From an uncultured Bacteroidota bacterium (GTDB lineage: Bacteria > Bacteroidota > Bacteroidia > Flavobacteriales > Flavobacteriaceae): a stretch of 64,000 nucleotides of DNA. Both the position numbers and the translations under genes were made by a program. The notes beneath the pieces were generated by a model. The model had not been told where the DNA came from. It did no database searches and was given only the letters and a program-made list of their open reading frames with translations. Location of the stretch: NCBI GenBank assembly GCA_902606525.1, contig CACLGW010000002.1, positions 1 through 64,000 on the forward strand. Reading direction: 5' to 3'. Positions 21,837 through 32,016 of this stretch are shown here, piece after piece. Position 1 is the stretch's first letter. Each line of letters begins with the position of its first letter.

Positions 21837-22391
21837 TTATTTTTTTTTCGGGGTTATTAACATAATCATCTTTTTTCCCTCCAAAAGAGGCATTTGTTCT
21901 ACTTTACCTATTTCTTCTAAATCTTGAGCTAATCGTAACAAAAGGATTTGCCCTTTTTCTTTAAAAACAATTGAACGTCCTTTAAAAAAAACAAATGCTT
22001 TTAATTTAGCTCCTTCTCTTAGAAATTTTTCTGCATGTTTCTTTTTAAATTCATAATCGTGCTCATCAGTATTCGGACCAAATCTAATTTCTTTAATCAC
22101 AATCTTACTAGTTTTAGCCTTTAAAACTTTATCACGCTTCTTTTGTTCGTACAAAAACTTTTTGTATTCTAAAATTTTACAAACAGGTGGACTGGCTTTT
22201 GGCGAAATCTCTACTAAATCTAACTCTAGTGTCTTTGCCATAGATAAAGCCTCACCGAGTTTATAAACACCTATTTTAACATTATCACCAACAAGCCTAA
22301 CTTCTTGAGCTAAAATTTTATGGTTGATCCGATGTGGGTCTTCCTTAAATACCCTACCTGGGCTATTCGATCTTCTTCTTCGTATTGCTAT
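21837..22391 (-). CDS. infC: translation initiation factor IF-3, extended to an ATA start
   Basis: Upstream in-frame translation gives (ATA)[57 protein letters not shown]..., matching the conserved IF3 N-domain; ORF track starts at internal ATG 22241. Confidence 0.9.
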   Translation of the reverse strand: MAIRRRRSNSPGRVFKEDPHRINHKILAQEVRLVGDNVKIGVYKLGEALSMAKTLELDLVEISPKASPPVCKILEYKKFLYEQKKRDKVLKAKTSKIVIKEIRFGPNTDEHDYEFKKKHAEKFLREGAKLKAFVFFKGRSIVFKEKGQILLLRLAQDLEEIGKVEQMPLLEGKKMIMLITPKKK

Positions 22392-22407
22392 GTCGCTTTG
22401 TTTTAAA

Positions 22408-24354
22408 TTATGTTTTAAAGGTAGCTTGACTATCCTTTATTTCTATTTTAAGTTGTTTAACAACCAATTCAATTGTAAAACTGCCGATGTCTCCCACCTG
22501 ATGTTTTCGTAGAGACAAAGTTTTGTTTTGCACTTCTTTCTCTCCTATGATAATCATATATGGGACTTTAGTGATTTCCGAGTCACGGATTTTTTTTCCA
22601 ATAGTCTCATTTCGATTATCTAGGAGGGCGCGAATTTCGTGATTTTCCAATAAATTTAAAACTTTTAGAGCGTAATTTTTATATTTTTCACTTACACAAA
22701 GAATATTTACCTGGTTTGGCATTAGCCAAAGGGGGAAGTTTCCTCCTGTGTGTTCTAAAAGAATGGCAACAAATCGCTCAATACTTCCAAATGGAGCACG
22801 GTGAATCATAATTGGGCGATGTAATTCGTTATCATTACCTTTATAAGTAAGCTCAAACCGCTCGGGAAGGTTGTAATCTACTTGAATAGTTCCAAGTTGC
22901 CATTGGCGACCCAAAGCGTCCTTAACCATAAAATCTAACTTAGGTCCATAAAATGCAGCTTCTCCCATTTCGGTAATGTAGTCTAGGTTTTTTTCTTTTG
23001 CTGCTCTGATTATAGCTTTCTCAGCTAGATCCCAATTATCAGATTCACCTATATATTTTTCTGGATTTTCCTTATCTCGAAGCGATACTTGCGCGGTAAA
23101 TTCATCAAAACCGAGGGATTTAAATACATATAATACTAAATCAATTACTTTTTTAAATTCTTCATCCAATTGTTCAGGCATACAAAATATGTGGGCGTCG
23201 TCTTGTGTAAAACCTCGAACTCTTGTAAGTCCATGCAACTCTCCACTTTGTTCGTATCGATAAACTGTTCCAAATTCTGCATACCGTATCGGAAGATCCC
23301 TGTAGCTCCAAGGTTTAGTCTTGTAAATTTCACAGTGATGAGGGCAATTCATGGGTTTAAGTAAAAATTCTTCACCATCCGCAGGGGTTTGTATGGGTTG
23401 AAAACTGTCGGACCCGTACTTTTCATAATGTCCGGAAGTCACATATAATTCTTTATTACCAATATGGGGAGAGATTACCTGTTCATATCCCGCTTTGATT
23501 TGAGCAGTCTTTAAAAAGTTTTCTAAGCGTTCACGTAATGCTGCTCCCTTTGGCAACCATAAGGGTAAACCTTGTCCTACTTTTTGGGAGAAAGCGAAGA
23601 GCTCCAATTCCTTTCCAAGCTTTCTGTGATCACGTTTTTTAGCTTCTTCTAAAAGCGTAAGATGCTCAGTTAGATATTTTTGTTTTGGAAATGATATCCC
23701 GTAAATTCTCGTTAATTGTTTCTTTGTTTCATCTCCTCGCCAATATGCTCCAGCCACGCTAAGAAGTTTGACGGCTTTTATGAAACCAGTGTGGGGGATG
23801 TGTCCTCCTCGGCAAAGGTCAGTAAAGTCTGCATGGTCACAAAAACTTATTGTGCCTTCCTCAAGATTTTGTATTAACTCAATTTTATAAGGATTTTTTT
23901 CTTTTTCATAAAATTTTAAAGCATCTAATTTATTACTCATCCGCATCTTAAATTCAAACTTTTCTCTAGCAAAGTTTAAAAATTGTTTTTCTAACGCAGG
24001 CAAATCTTTTTCAGAAAAAGAAGTATCACCAAAATCTACATCGTAATAGAAACCATTTTCTATTGCTGGTCCAATAGTTAATTTAGCCTGTGGATAAATA
24101 GCTAAAATACTTTGGGCTAATATATGAGCTGATGAATGCCAAAATGCAGTTTTTCCTTTCTTATCATTCCATGTAAAAAGATGGATAACTCCATTCTCTA
24201 AGATCGGGGTACTTGTTTCCAGGGTAATACCATTAAAGCTTGCAGACAGAACATTTCGAGCAAGTCCTTCACTAATGTCTTGAGCTATTTGAAATGGTGT
24301 GACTCCTTTTTCATAGTCTCGAACGGATTGATCTGGAAATTGAATTTCTATCAT
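22408..24354 (-). CDS. thrS: threonine--tRNA ligase
   Basis: TGS domain start, [69 protein letters not shown]. Confidence 0.98.
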   Translation of the reverse strand: MIEIQFPDQSVRDYEKGVTPFQIAQDISEGLARNVLSASFNGITLETSTPILENGVIHLFTWNDKKGKTAFWHSSAHILAQSILAIYPQAKLTIGPAIENGFYYDVDFGDTSFSEKDLPALEKQFLNFAREKFEFKMRMSNKLDALKFYEKEKNPYKIELIQNLEEGTISFCDHADFTDLCRGGHIPHTGFIKAVKLLSVAGAYWRGDETKKQLTRIYGISFPKQKYLTEHLTLLEEAKKRDHRKLGKELELFAFSQKVGQGLPLWLPKGAALRERLENFLKTAQIKAGYEQVISPHIGNKELYVTSGHYEKYGSDSFQPIQTPADGEEFLLKPMNCPHHCEIYKTKPWSYRDLPIRYAEFGTVYRYEQSGELHGLTRVRGFTQDDAHIFCMPEQLDEEFKKVIDLVLYVFKSLGFDEFTAQVSLRDKENPEKYIGESDNWDLAEKAIIRAAKEKNLDYITEMGEAAFYGPKLDFMVKDALGRQWQLGTIQVDYNLPERFELTYKGNDNELHRPIMIHRAPFGSIERFVAILLEHTGGNFPLWLMPNQVNILCVSEKYKNYALKVLNLLENHEIRALLDNRNETIGKKIRDSEITKVPYMIIIGEKEVQNKTLSLRKHQVGDIGSFTIELVVKQLKIEIKDSQATFKT

Positions 24355-24374
24355 TATTAATTATAAAATCTGTG

Positions 24375-24405
24375 CAAATATAGGGGGTCTTTATAAGGCA
24401 TACAA
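24375..24405 (-). promoter_or_regulatory. thrS-infC-rpmI-rplT promoter TTG-N20-TATATTTG
   Basis: Minus strand: TTG (24405-24403), TATATTTG (24382-24375), 21 bp upstream of thrS ATG. Confidence 0.6.
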
Positions 24406-24412
24406 TGCCAAA

Positions 24413-24646
24413 TTAAAGATTCCTTTTTTTTCGTTCTCCTAATAATGCATTTAAAATAGTTTTAACACCTAAAAAGCCATAATAAATTGCTATTGCTAAC
24501 AAGCTCAGGCCAATTAGTAAAACTGGATAAAATAATGGATGTTCTTTATTTTTAAAAGCTTGATGAACAACTACAGGTCCGGAAAAACAGCAAATTAGAA
24601 AAGTTACCATTCGTTTTAACCCTTTTTGAAATAGGACTTTGTTCAT
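24413..24646 (-). CDS. DUF6095-like small membrane protein
   Basis: GLKRMVTFLICCFSGPVVVHQAFKNKEHPLFYPVLLIGL; 77 aa, two TM. Confidence 0.65.
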   Translation of the reverse strand: MNKVLFQKGLKRMVTFLICCFSGPVVVHQAFKNKEHPLFYPVLLIGLSLLAIAIYYGFLGVKTILNALLGERKKRNL

Positions 24647-24689
24647 ATTTCTTTATGTATCATACTTAGTTTTAAAAAGAAACATAAGC

Positions 24690-25514
24690 TTAAGGCATAT
24701 CATTTTTATCAAAAGCTTCAATTGCTTCTCTTACACCTCCGTAATCTTGAAGTAATTTACGTGAATGTTTTAAGCTAGCACCAGTGGTATCCATTACAAT
24801 TCGTTCAGCACGATCCATAAGTTTATCATTGGAGAGTTGCATGTCTACCATTTTATTTCCTTTTACATGTCCCAGTTGGATCATAGTAGCAGTGGTAATG
24901 CTGTTAAGAATCAATTTTTGTGCAGTTCCAGCTTTCATACGAGAGCTACCAGTTAAAAATTCAGGTCCAACTACAACTTCAATCGGAAAATCACTAACTG
25001 CTGCCATAGGACTATTTAGATTACAAGCAATACAGCCTGTGGGGATTCCGTTTTTTTTTGCTAAAGTTAACCCCTCAACAACATATGGTGTAGTTCCAGA
25101 AGCAGCAATACCAATTATAATATCTTTTGAATTGACTAGCTTTTTTTGCAAATCTTTCCATGCCATCTGGGTATCGTCTTCTGCATTTTCTATGGAATTT
25201 CTAAGGGCATGGTCACCTCCAGCTATCAGTCCAATTACTTTTTCGGGTGGAGTGCCAAATGTCGGTGGACATTCTGAAGCATCAAGAACTCCCAAGCGGC
25301 CACTAGTTCCAGCACCAATATAAAAAAGGCGACCACCTTTTTTAAGTTGTTCTATTACCTTTTTAATCAATGCCTCTGTTTGATCTCTCACCATACCTAC
25401 TGCTTTTAAGGCATTTAGATCTTCAAAATACATTCCGTCAATCAATTCTCTAATACTCTTTTTTTCTAAGTTATTATGATTTGAATCTGCTTCTGTTATT
25501 TTTTCAAATTTCAT
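24690..25514 (-). CDS. murQ: N-acetylmuramic acid 6-phosphate etherase
   Basis: RLFYIGAGTSGRLGVLDASECPPTFG; GSSRMKAGTAQKLILNSITTATMIQLGHVKGNKMVDMQ. Confidence 0.97.
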   Translation of the reverse strand: MKFEKITEADSNHNNLEKKSIRELIDGMYFEDLNALKAVGMVRDQTEALIKKVIEQLKKGGRLFYIGAGTSGRLGVLDASECPPTFGTPPEKVIGLIAGGDHALRNSIENAEDDTQMAWKDLQKKLVNSKDIIIGIAASGTTPYVVEGLTLAKKNGIPTGCIACNLNSPMAAVSDFPIEVVVGPEFLTGSSRMKAGTAQKLILNSITTATMIQLGHVKGNKMVDMQLSNDKLMDRAERIVMDTTGASLKHSRKLLQDYGGVREAIEAFDKNDMP

Positions 25515-25691
25515 TAGATAAATATAGCAAGCAATTAGTATATAACCTAAGATTGTTAATGAAGCGAAACTTTAGGGATATTATGTTGGCCTAGTATTTT
25601 TATTAAAGAACAAAATATTGACTTAATTTAAACAACAAAACAAAAAATCTAAACTTAAGATCAATATTATTATTAAAACTTTAAATAATGG

Positions 25692-26918
25692 TTATCCAAT
25701 CTTAGCTTCTAGGTTTTTTTTAATTACAGAAAGGAATTTCTGTGTTGTTAAGTAGTGAGAACTATTCAACTCCTCGCCATGAATTAAAAGAGCTAGATCT
25801 TTGGTCATTTTTCCACTTTCCACAGTTTCTATACAAACAGTTTCTAATGCAGAACAGAATTCTATTAATTTATGATTATCGTCTAGTTTTCCACGATGGG
25901 CCAAACCTCTGGTCCAGGCAAATATAGAGGCTATAGGATTTGTAGAAGTTTCTTTTCCTTGTTGGTGTTGGCGATAGTGGCGTGTAACTGTCCCGTGTGC
26001 TGCCTCTGCTTCCATTGTTTTACCATCCGGTGTCATTAGTGTAGAGGTCATCAATCCTAAAGAGCCAAATCCTTGGGCCACAGTATCTGATTGTACGTCT
26101 CCGTCATAGTTTTTGCATGCCCAAACGAATCCCCCATTCCATTTCATAGCTGCAGCAACCATATCATCAATTAAACGATGTTCATATTTAATACCTGCAG
26201 TCTTAAACTTAATTTTAAACTCTTTGTTATAAACCTCCTGAAAGATTTCTTTAAAACGACCATCATAAGCTTTTAGGATGGTATTTTTAGTTGATAAGTA
26301 TAATGGCCAACCTTTATCTAAAGCTCGGTTCATACAGGATCTTGCAAAGCCATAAATTGATGAATCTATGTTGTACATACTCATTGCAACACCATTTTCT
26401 TGAAAATGATAAACTTCCCAAGTCTTAGGAGTTCCCCCATCATCAGGGGTGAAGGTCATAGTAAGTTTACCTTTCCCGGTGGTTACTGTGTCTGCGGCCT
26501 TATATTGATCTCCAAAAGCATGACGCCCTATACATATGGGCTTGGTCCAACCTTGAACGTACCTAGGGACATTCTTCATAATTATGGGTTCTCTAAAAAC
26601 AGTTCCGCCTACAATGTTTCGAATAGTCCCATTTGGCGATCGCCACATGTTTGATAAATTAAATTCTTTAACTCTATCTTCATCTGGAGTAATTGTGGCG
26701 CACTTTATTCCTACGTTATGAACCTTTACTGCATTTGCTGCCTGAATCGTAATTTTATCCTGGGTTGCATCACGAGAAGTTACAGAAAGATCATAATATT
26801 CTATATTCAGATCTAAATATGGCAGTATTAGTTGATCTTTAATAAATTTCCAGATGATCCGAGTCATCTCGTCACCATCCATTTCTACTATTGTATTAGA
26901 AACCTTAATTTTTGCCAT
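25692..26918 (-). CDS. icd: NADP-dependent isocitrate dehydrogenase (eukaryote-like homodimeric subfamily)
   Basis: [63 protein letters not shown]. Confidence 0.95.
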   Translation of the reverse strand: MAKIKVSNTIVEMDGDEMTRIIWKFIKDQLILPYLDLNIEYYDLSVTSRDATQDKITIQAANAVKVHNVGIKCATITPDEDRVKEFNLSNMWRSPNGTIRNIVGGTVFREPIIMKNVPRYVQGWTKPICIGRHAFGDQYKAADTVTTGKGKLTMTFTPDDGGTPKTWEVYHFQENGVAMSMYNIDSSIYGFARSCMNRALDKGWPLYLSTKNTILKAYDGRFKEIFQEVYNKEFKIKFKTAGIKYEHRLIDDMVAAAMKWNGGFVWACKNYDGDVQSDTVAQGFGSLGLMTSTLMTPDGKTMEAEAAHGTVTRHYRQHQQGKETSTNPIASIFAWTRGLAHRGKLDDNHKLIEFCSALETVCIETVESGKMTKDLALLIHGEELNSSHYLTTQKFLSVIKKNLEAKIG

Positions 26919-26943
26919 GTTTTAGATTTAAGTTATGATTTGC

Positions 26944-26968
26944 AAAAAAAAACCGTCACTAGGACGGT
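26944..26968 (-). terminator. rho-independent terminator of rplS
   Basis: Minus strand ACCGTC-CTAGT-GACGGT stem-loop followed by T8-9. Confidence 0.85.
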
Positions 26969-26976
26969 ATCTTTAT

Positions 26977-27324
26977 TTATGCTTCCTTAATTCGAGCTTT
27001 TTTACCCCTTAAATTTTTAAAATAGTAAATGCGTGAGCGCCGCACTTTACCTTTTTTATTTACTTCAATTTTCTCTAAGGTTGGAAGGTTTAGAGGAAAA
27101 ATCCTCTCAACACCAACTGTTCCAGACATTTTTCGAATAGTGAAAGTTTTAGATAAACCTTGACCCTTGATTTGTATAACTGTACCTTTAAAAAATTGGG
27201 TACGAACTTTTTCTCCTTCTCGAATTTGATAATAAACTGTCAATGTGTCTCCTGCATCAAATTCAGGAAAATCTTTTTTAGTTATAAATTCTTTTTGTAC
27301 AAAGCTTATTAGGGCATCCATCAT
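26977..27324 (-). CDS. rplS: 50S ribosomal protein L19
   Basis: FDAGDTLTVYYQIREGEKVRTQFFKGTVIQIKG...SRIYYFKNLRGKKARIKE. Confidence 0.97.
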   Translation of the reverse strand: MMDALISFVQKEFITKKDFPEFDAGDTLTVYYQIREGEKVRTQFFKGTVIQIKGQGLSKTFTIRKMSGTVGVERIFPLNLPTLEKIEVNKKGKVRRSRIYYFKNLRGKKARIKEA

Positions 27325-27388
27325 TAGGATTATTAGTTTTTAAAAATTAACATTCACGTCTATCGTCAGAGGTTAATCTTTAATTGTA

Positions 27389-27418
27389 CGAAATTAAACT
27401 TTATTTTAATCTAAACAA
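27389..27418 (-). promoter_or_regulatory. candidate rplS promoter TTG-N19-TAATTTCG
   Basis: Minus-strand TTG (27418-27416) and TAATTTCG (27396-27389), one mismatch to TAnnTTTG. Confidence 0.35.
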
Positions 27419-27440
27419 TGAATAATGTCAACAAATATTT

Positions 27441-28115
27441 CTATGTTAAGAGATCTGGGCGTAATCTTTTTGTCCGCTCTAAAGCCTCTTTCTCACGCCA
27501 TTCGTTTACTTTGGGTGTATTGCCTGAAGTTAATATTTCAGGGACTTTCCACCCTTTGTATTCTGCAGGACGTGTATATATAGGTGGGGCAAGCAATCCA
27601 TCTTGAAAGCAATCAGTTAAAGCTGATGATTCATCCCCTAAAACACCTGGAATTAGACGAATTATACTATCACTTAAAACAGCTGCTGCTAATTCACCTC
27701 CAGAAAGAACAAAATCTCCGATTGATATTTCATGTGTGATCAGGTGATCACGGACGCGTTGGTCAACTCCTTTATAGTGTCCACAAAGAATAATTATATT
27801 TTCTAAAGTTGAAAAATGATTCGCAAGCTTTTGGTTAAGCTTTTCACCATCAGGTGTTAGATAAATAATTGCATCGTAACTTATTACTTTTTTTAGTGAT
27901 TCAAGGCAAAGATCTATAGGTTCTAACATCAATACCATGCCTGCTCCACCACCAAATGGGTAATCATCAACTTGCTTCTGTTTATGATTACTATAGGCCC
28001 TAAGGTCATGAAAATAAACTTCAACTTTTCCAGATGTAATAGCTCTTCTAAGGATTGAAGCTTCAAAAGGACTTTGAAGAAGTTCTGGAAAGAGAGTTAT
28101 TATATCAATACGCAT
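27441..28115 (-). CDS. trmD: tRNA (guanine-N1)-methyltransferase
   Basis: MRIDIITLFPELLQSPFEASILRRA; DYPFGGGAGMVLM; EISIGDFVLSGGELAA. Confidence 0.97.
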   Translation of the reverse strand: MRIDIITLFPELLQSPFEASILRRAITSGKVEVYFHDLRAYSNHKQKQVDDYPFGGGAGMVLMLEPIDLCLESLKKVISYDAIIYLTPDGEKLNQKLANHFSTLENIIILCGHYKGVDQRVRDHLITHEISIGDFVLSGGELAAAVLSDSIIRLIPGVLGDESSALTDCFQDGLLAPPIYTRPAEYKGWKVPEILTSGNTPKVNEWREKEALERTKRLRPDLLT

Positions 28116-28188
28116 ATTAATTTATATTAATATTAAAACAAACTTAAAATTCCCGGGAATCTTAAGCTATTTATAAAGCTTTTATTAT

Positions 28189-29580
28189 TTAAAATTGTAA
28201 AATAATTTTCTCTTTTTCTCCAGAACTGTTTAGAAAAAGTATGCTTTCCAAATTTCCAATATCGAAGGAGCTAACGTCAGAAAGTTTATTTACTTTTTGG
28301 CCATTAACTTCTAAGATAATATGTCCATTATCAATGCCACTTTGATACAATCTTCTGTTATTCATATTTGAAACATAAAGGCCAAAGTCAGTGTTGTATT
28401 CTTTTTTCTGTTCTGGAGTTAGTTCACGGACTTCCATGTAGAAGAAAATAGAACGATTAATTTTTTCAAGACGAACATTTGTCTTTTTTTCTTCACCATT
28501 TCGTTTGTAAACAATATTTACTTTTTCTCCTGGACGCTTGCTAGCTAAATAACCTGATAAATCAGCAAACTTATTAATAACAATTCCATCTACACTTTTA
28601 ATTATATCTTTTGGGCGGAGTCCAGCTAGATCAGCTCCTAGACCTTCTTCTAAATCAGTAATATAAAAACCTTCAGTTTCGTCCACCTCAAAGCGCTCTG
28701 CGAATTGAGCATCTAAAGCTTGACCCATAACACCGAGCAAACCACGCTGTACATCGCCGTACTCAATAATATCTTCAAATATTTTACGAGCGACATTGCT
28801 GGGAACAGCAAAAGAATATCCAACAAATCCTCCAGAAACGGAAGTTATGGCAGTATTGATTCCAATTAGTTCACCACTAGTATTTACTAAAGCTCCTCCG
28901 CTGTTTCCTCTATTTACAGCTGCATCGGTTTGTATGTAAGATTCGTTCACTCCATCACGCTTATTAAGATCTCGAGATTTTGCACTTATAATTCCTGCAG
29001 TGACTGTAGAATTTAGATTAAATGGATTTCCCACAGCAAGAACCCACTCGCCAATACGAGTTGTATCTGAATTTCCAAAGTATATATAGGGAAATTTAAC
29101 ATCTGAATTAATTTTTAAAACAGCTATATCAGAATCAGGGTCTGATCCAATAACTTTAGCTTTATATGTTTTATTATCATTTGTTGTTATTTCTATCTCG
29201 TTATTATTTTCTATCACATGATTGTTTGTTATTATAAAACCGTCTGGTGATACAATAACTCCCGATCCAGTTCCTATTCGTTCAGGAAGTTCTTCATTTC
29301 CATAAAAATATTTATAAAAAGAAGGTAAATTTGAGTTTGTTGTACTTGTATTTTTCACATGCACTACAGCGTCTATAGTTTTTTCTGCAGCATCAGTAAA
29401 ATCTGTACTTTCCGCAGGAATCGTTTTCGTATTAATAGCATAATTGGTAGGCATCAAAGTATTAGTTTCGATACTTACAGGGTAGTTGTCTTTGACGTCT
29501 TGAGTGTATTGGTCATAAATAAAAAGACTAAATACCGCACTAAAGACAGCTACAATAAATGTTTTAATAAATGATTTCAT
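28189..29580 (-). CDS. DegP/HtrA-family periplasmic serine protease
   Basis: GTGSGVIVSPDGFIITNNHVIE, SDIAVLKI, TDAAVNRGNSGGALVN, two PDZ-like regions, N-terminal TM/signal. Confidence 0.95.
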   Translation of the reverse strand: MKSFIKTFIVAVFSAVFSLFIYDQYTQDVKDNYPVSIETNTLMPTNYAINTKTIPAESTDFTDAAEKTIDAVVHVKNTSTTNSNLPSFYKYFYGNEELPERIGTGSGVIVSPDGFIITNNHVIENNNEIEITTNDNKTYKAKVIGSDPDSDIAVLKINSDVKFPYIYFGNSDTTRIGEWVLAVGNPFNLNSTVTAGIISAKSRDLNKRDGVNESYIQTDAAVNRGNSGGALVNTSGELIGINTAITSVSGGFVGYSFAVPSNVARKIFEDIIEYGDVQRGLLGVMGQALDAQFAERFEVDETEGFYITDLEEGLGADLAGLRPKDIIKSVDGIVINKFADLSGYLASKRPGEKVNIVYKRNGEEKKTNVRLEKINRSIFFYMEVRELTPEQKKEYNTDFGLYVSNMNNRRLYQSGIDNGHIILEVNGQKVNKLSDVSSFDIGNLESILFLNSSGEKEKIILQF

Positions 29581-29632
29581 CTAAATAATATTTTTTTGCA
29601 AAATTATACATTTTTATTAAAAATGAAATTCC

Positions 29633-29651
29633 TTTAACGCCTCTTTAACAC
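29633..29651. promoter_or_regulatory. 11-bp tandem direct repeat TTTAACGCCTC/TTTAACACC between degP and dapF
   Basis: Direct reading; lies upstream of a TAATTTTG box on the minus strand (29606-29599) and a TATATTTG box on the plus strand (29665-29672). Confidence 0.45.
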
Positions 29652-29678
29652 CTTTAAAATTGATTATATTTGTTGATT

Positions 29679-30464
29679 ATGGAGGTTATTTTTGACAAAT
29701 ATCACGGAGTTGGCAACGATTTTATCATAATGGATAATCGAGATGAAAAATATTCTAGCCTAAAATCTTCACAATTAAAATCCCTGTGTGACAGATACAT
29801 CGGGATAGGTGCAAATGGAGTTATTTTAATACAACATTCCTCCGAAGCTGACTTTGAAATGGATTATTTTAATTCAGATGGAAATCCAAGTTCACTTTGT
29901 GGAAATGGAGGGAGATGTGCAGTAGCTTTTGCCAATAGGCATCAAATGATTAAAAGTCAAACTCAGTTTAAAGCGATTGATGGCCTCCATGAGGCTGAAA
30001 TCGTTTCTAACGATAATGTCCGTTTAAAAATGAATAATGTCAAAGAATTGATAAATCATAAAGATGGGATTTTGATAGATACGGGTTCCCCACATTATAT
30101 CCAATTAGTCGAAAATGTTTCGATTTTAAATATAAAAAAAGAAGGTGCAGAAATTCGCTTCTCAGATCCTTTCTTTCAAAATGGGGTTAACGTTAATTTT
30201 CTAGAAAAACAAAACAATAGTCATTTCTCAATTCGCACATATGAACGGGGTGTAGAAGATGAAACATTAGCTTGCGGAACTGGAGCAGTTGCTGGTGCTC
30301 TTGCTATGCATCATATAGGAAAAACAAATGGATTAACGAAAATAAAATTAGAGGCCATTGGCGGTATGTTAATAGTTGATTTCGCAATAAGTGAAATAGG
30401 CTACAAAAACATTCAACTTGAAGGACCTGCGATTTTTGTTTATTCAGGATGTATTAATATATGA
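29679..30464 (+). CDS. dapF: diaminopimelate epimerase
   Basis: FDKYHGVGNDFIIMDNR, NSDGNPSSLCGNGGRCAVAFA, ERGVEDETLACGTGAVA; ATG at 29679 preferred to TTG at 29670. Confidence 0.97.
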   Translation: MEVIFDKYHGVGNDFIIMDNRDEKYSSLKSSQLKSLCDRYIGIGANGVILIQHSSEADFEMDYFNSDGNPSSLCGNGGRCAVAFANRHQMIKSQTQFKAIDGLHEAEIVSNDNVRLKMNNVKELINHKDGILIDTGSPHYIQLVENVSILNIKKEGAEIRFSDPFFQNGVNVNFLEKQNNSHFSIRTYERGVEDETLACGTGAVAGALAMHHIGKTNGLTKIKLEAIGGMLIVDFAISEIGYKNIQLEGPAIFVYSGCINI

Positions 30465-30973
30465 GTTTAAATGATATTTCGTTACGTGCTTTAGAGCCCT
30501 CGGACATTAAATTCCTACTAGAAATAGAAAACGATTCTTCTTATTGGAAATATTCTAATAGAACTGAACCCTATTCTCGTGATCTGCTTGAAAAATATCT
30601 CGATCAACAAGTTCAAGATATTTTTCAAGCGAGACAAAAAAAATTTGTTATCACAAATTTAAAAAAAGCTACAGTTGGCTTTGTTGACCTTTTTGACTTC
30701 GAACCTTTACACCGACGTGCTGGGGTAGGAATAATAGTAAACGAAAATGAACATGGAAAAGGTTTTGGTAGATGTGCAATTAAACTCCTTGGGAATTATG
30801 CTAAACAGTATTTAAATATTAATTGTCTTTTTGCTAATATAGCAATTGAAAATGAAATAAGTATACTAGCATTTGAGGCTTGTGGATATAAAAAAGTTGG
30901 TTTAAAAAAAGCTTGGAATTTTTATGAAGATAAATTTCATGATGAATACTTATATCAAAAATTATTTACCTAG
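30461..30973 (+). CDS. GNAT family N-acetyltransferase (RimJ/SpeG-like)
   Basis: LRALEPSDIKFLLEIENDSSYW; RRAGVGIIVNENEHGKGFGRCAIKLL. Confidence 0.9.
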   Translation: MSLNDISLRALEPSDIKFLLEIENDSSYWKYSNRTEPYSRDLLEKYLDQQVQDIFQARQKKFVITNLKKATVGFVDLFDFEPLHRRAGVGIIVNENEHGKGFGRCAIKLLGNYAKQYLNINCLFANIAIENEISILAFEACGYKKVGLKKAWNFYEDKFHDEYLYQKLFT

Positions 30974-32016
30974 TGTACAGAAAAAAAATCTTTATTATCA
31001 TAATACTGCTTGGAGTTGGATTTGGATTATTCTTTGTTCTTAGATTTTATCAAATTTTTTTTTGGGATAATACATCTTTTGAAAACAAATATTCCTACAT
31101 ATTCATAGACAGTGAGGATAATATCGATTCTTTGGCCATTAAATTAGATCCTATATTAAAATCAACTTCTAATTTCCTTGCAGTAGCAAAGAAAAAAGGT
31201 TATTCAAAAAGTATTCGCATTGGTAAATATAGGATTGAAAAGGGAATGAGTAATAATGATATTATCAATGCTCTTTGGTCTCAGAGGCTTACATCAAATG
31301 TTGTTTTTAATAACCAAGAGCGTTTACAAGATTTAGCAAATCGAATTTCTTTACAAATTGAAGCAGATAGCCTTGAGCTTATAACTGCCTTTCAAGATTC
31401 TACTTTTTTAACTCAAAATGGATTCACTTTAGAAAATGCATTGAGTATGTATTTACCAAATTCTTACAACGCTTTTTGGGATACTACTCCAGAGGAATTT
31501 AGGAACTTAATGCTGAAAAGTTATAAGCGTTTTTGGAATAAGGATCGAATGAAAAAGGTCAAAAAATTAGGTTTAACACCAAATGAAGTTTACATATTAG
31601 CTTCAATTGTTTATAAAGAAACGATAAAAAAAGATGAGCAGTCTATAATAGCTGGATTATATCTTAATCGCTTGAGAAAGAGAATGAAACTTCAAGCAGA
31701 CCCTACCGTAATTTATGCCAAAAAAAAAGAATCTAATAATTTTGATCTTATCATTAAAAGAGTTCTTTACAAAGACTTACTATTAAAATCTAAGTACAAT
31801 ACATACCGATATCGAGGTTTACCTCCTGGCCCTATATGTATGCCAGACCTTTCCACTATTGATTCAGTGCTTAATCCCAAGCTGCATACCTATCTCTATT
31901 TTGTTGCATCCCCATTAAAACCAGGGTACCATTTATTTGCTAAAAATTTAAGAGAGCATAAAAAAAATAAAAAAATTTATACCCAGTGGTTAGATAAACA
32001 AAATCTATACCGTTAA
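30973..32016 (+). CDS. mltG: endolytic transglycosylase MltG (YceG-like), GTG start
   Basis: ASIVYKETIKKDEQSIIAGLYLNRLRKRMKLQADPTVIYA; N-terminal TM; TAGTG stop/start overlap. Confidence 0.93.
   Translation: MYRKKIFIIIILLGVGFGLFFVLRFYQIFFWDNTSFENKYSYIFIDSEDNIDSLAIKLDPILKSTSNFLAVAKKKGYSKSIRIGKYRIEKGMSNNDIINALWSQRLTSNVVFNNQERLQDLANRISLQIEADSLELITAFQDSTFLTQNGFTLENALSMYLPNSYNAFWDTTPEEFRNLMLKSYKRFWNKDRMKKVKKLGLTPNEVYILASIVYKETIKKDEQSIIAGLYLNRLRKRMKLQADPTVIYAKKKESNNFDLIIKRVLYKDLLLKSKYNTYRYRGLPPGPICMPDLSTIDSVLNPKLHTYLYFVASPLKPGYHLFAKNLREHKKNKKIYTQWLDKQNLYR

Noticed and set aside
24784-25323. 179-aa plus-strand ORF inside murQ
   Set aside because: Fully antisense to a clearly conserved murQ; no recognisable family; expected shadow ORF
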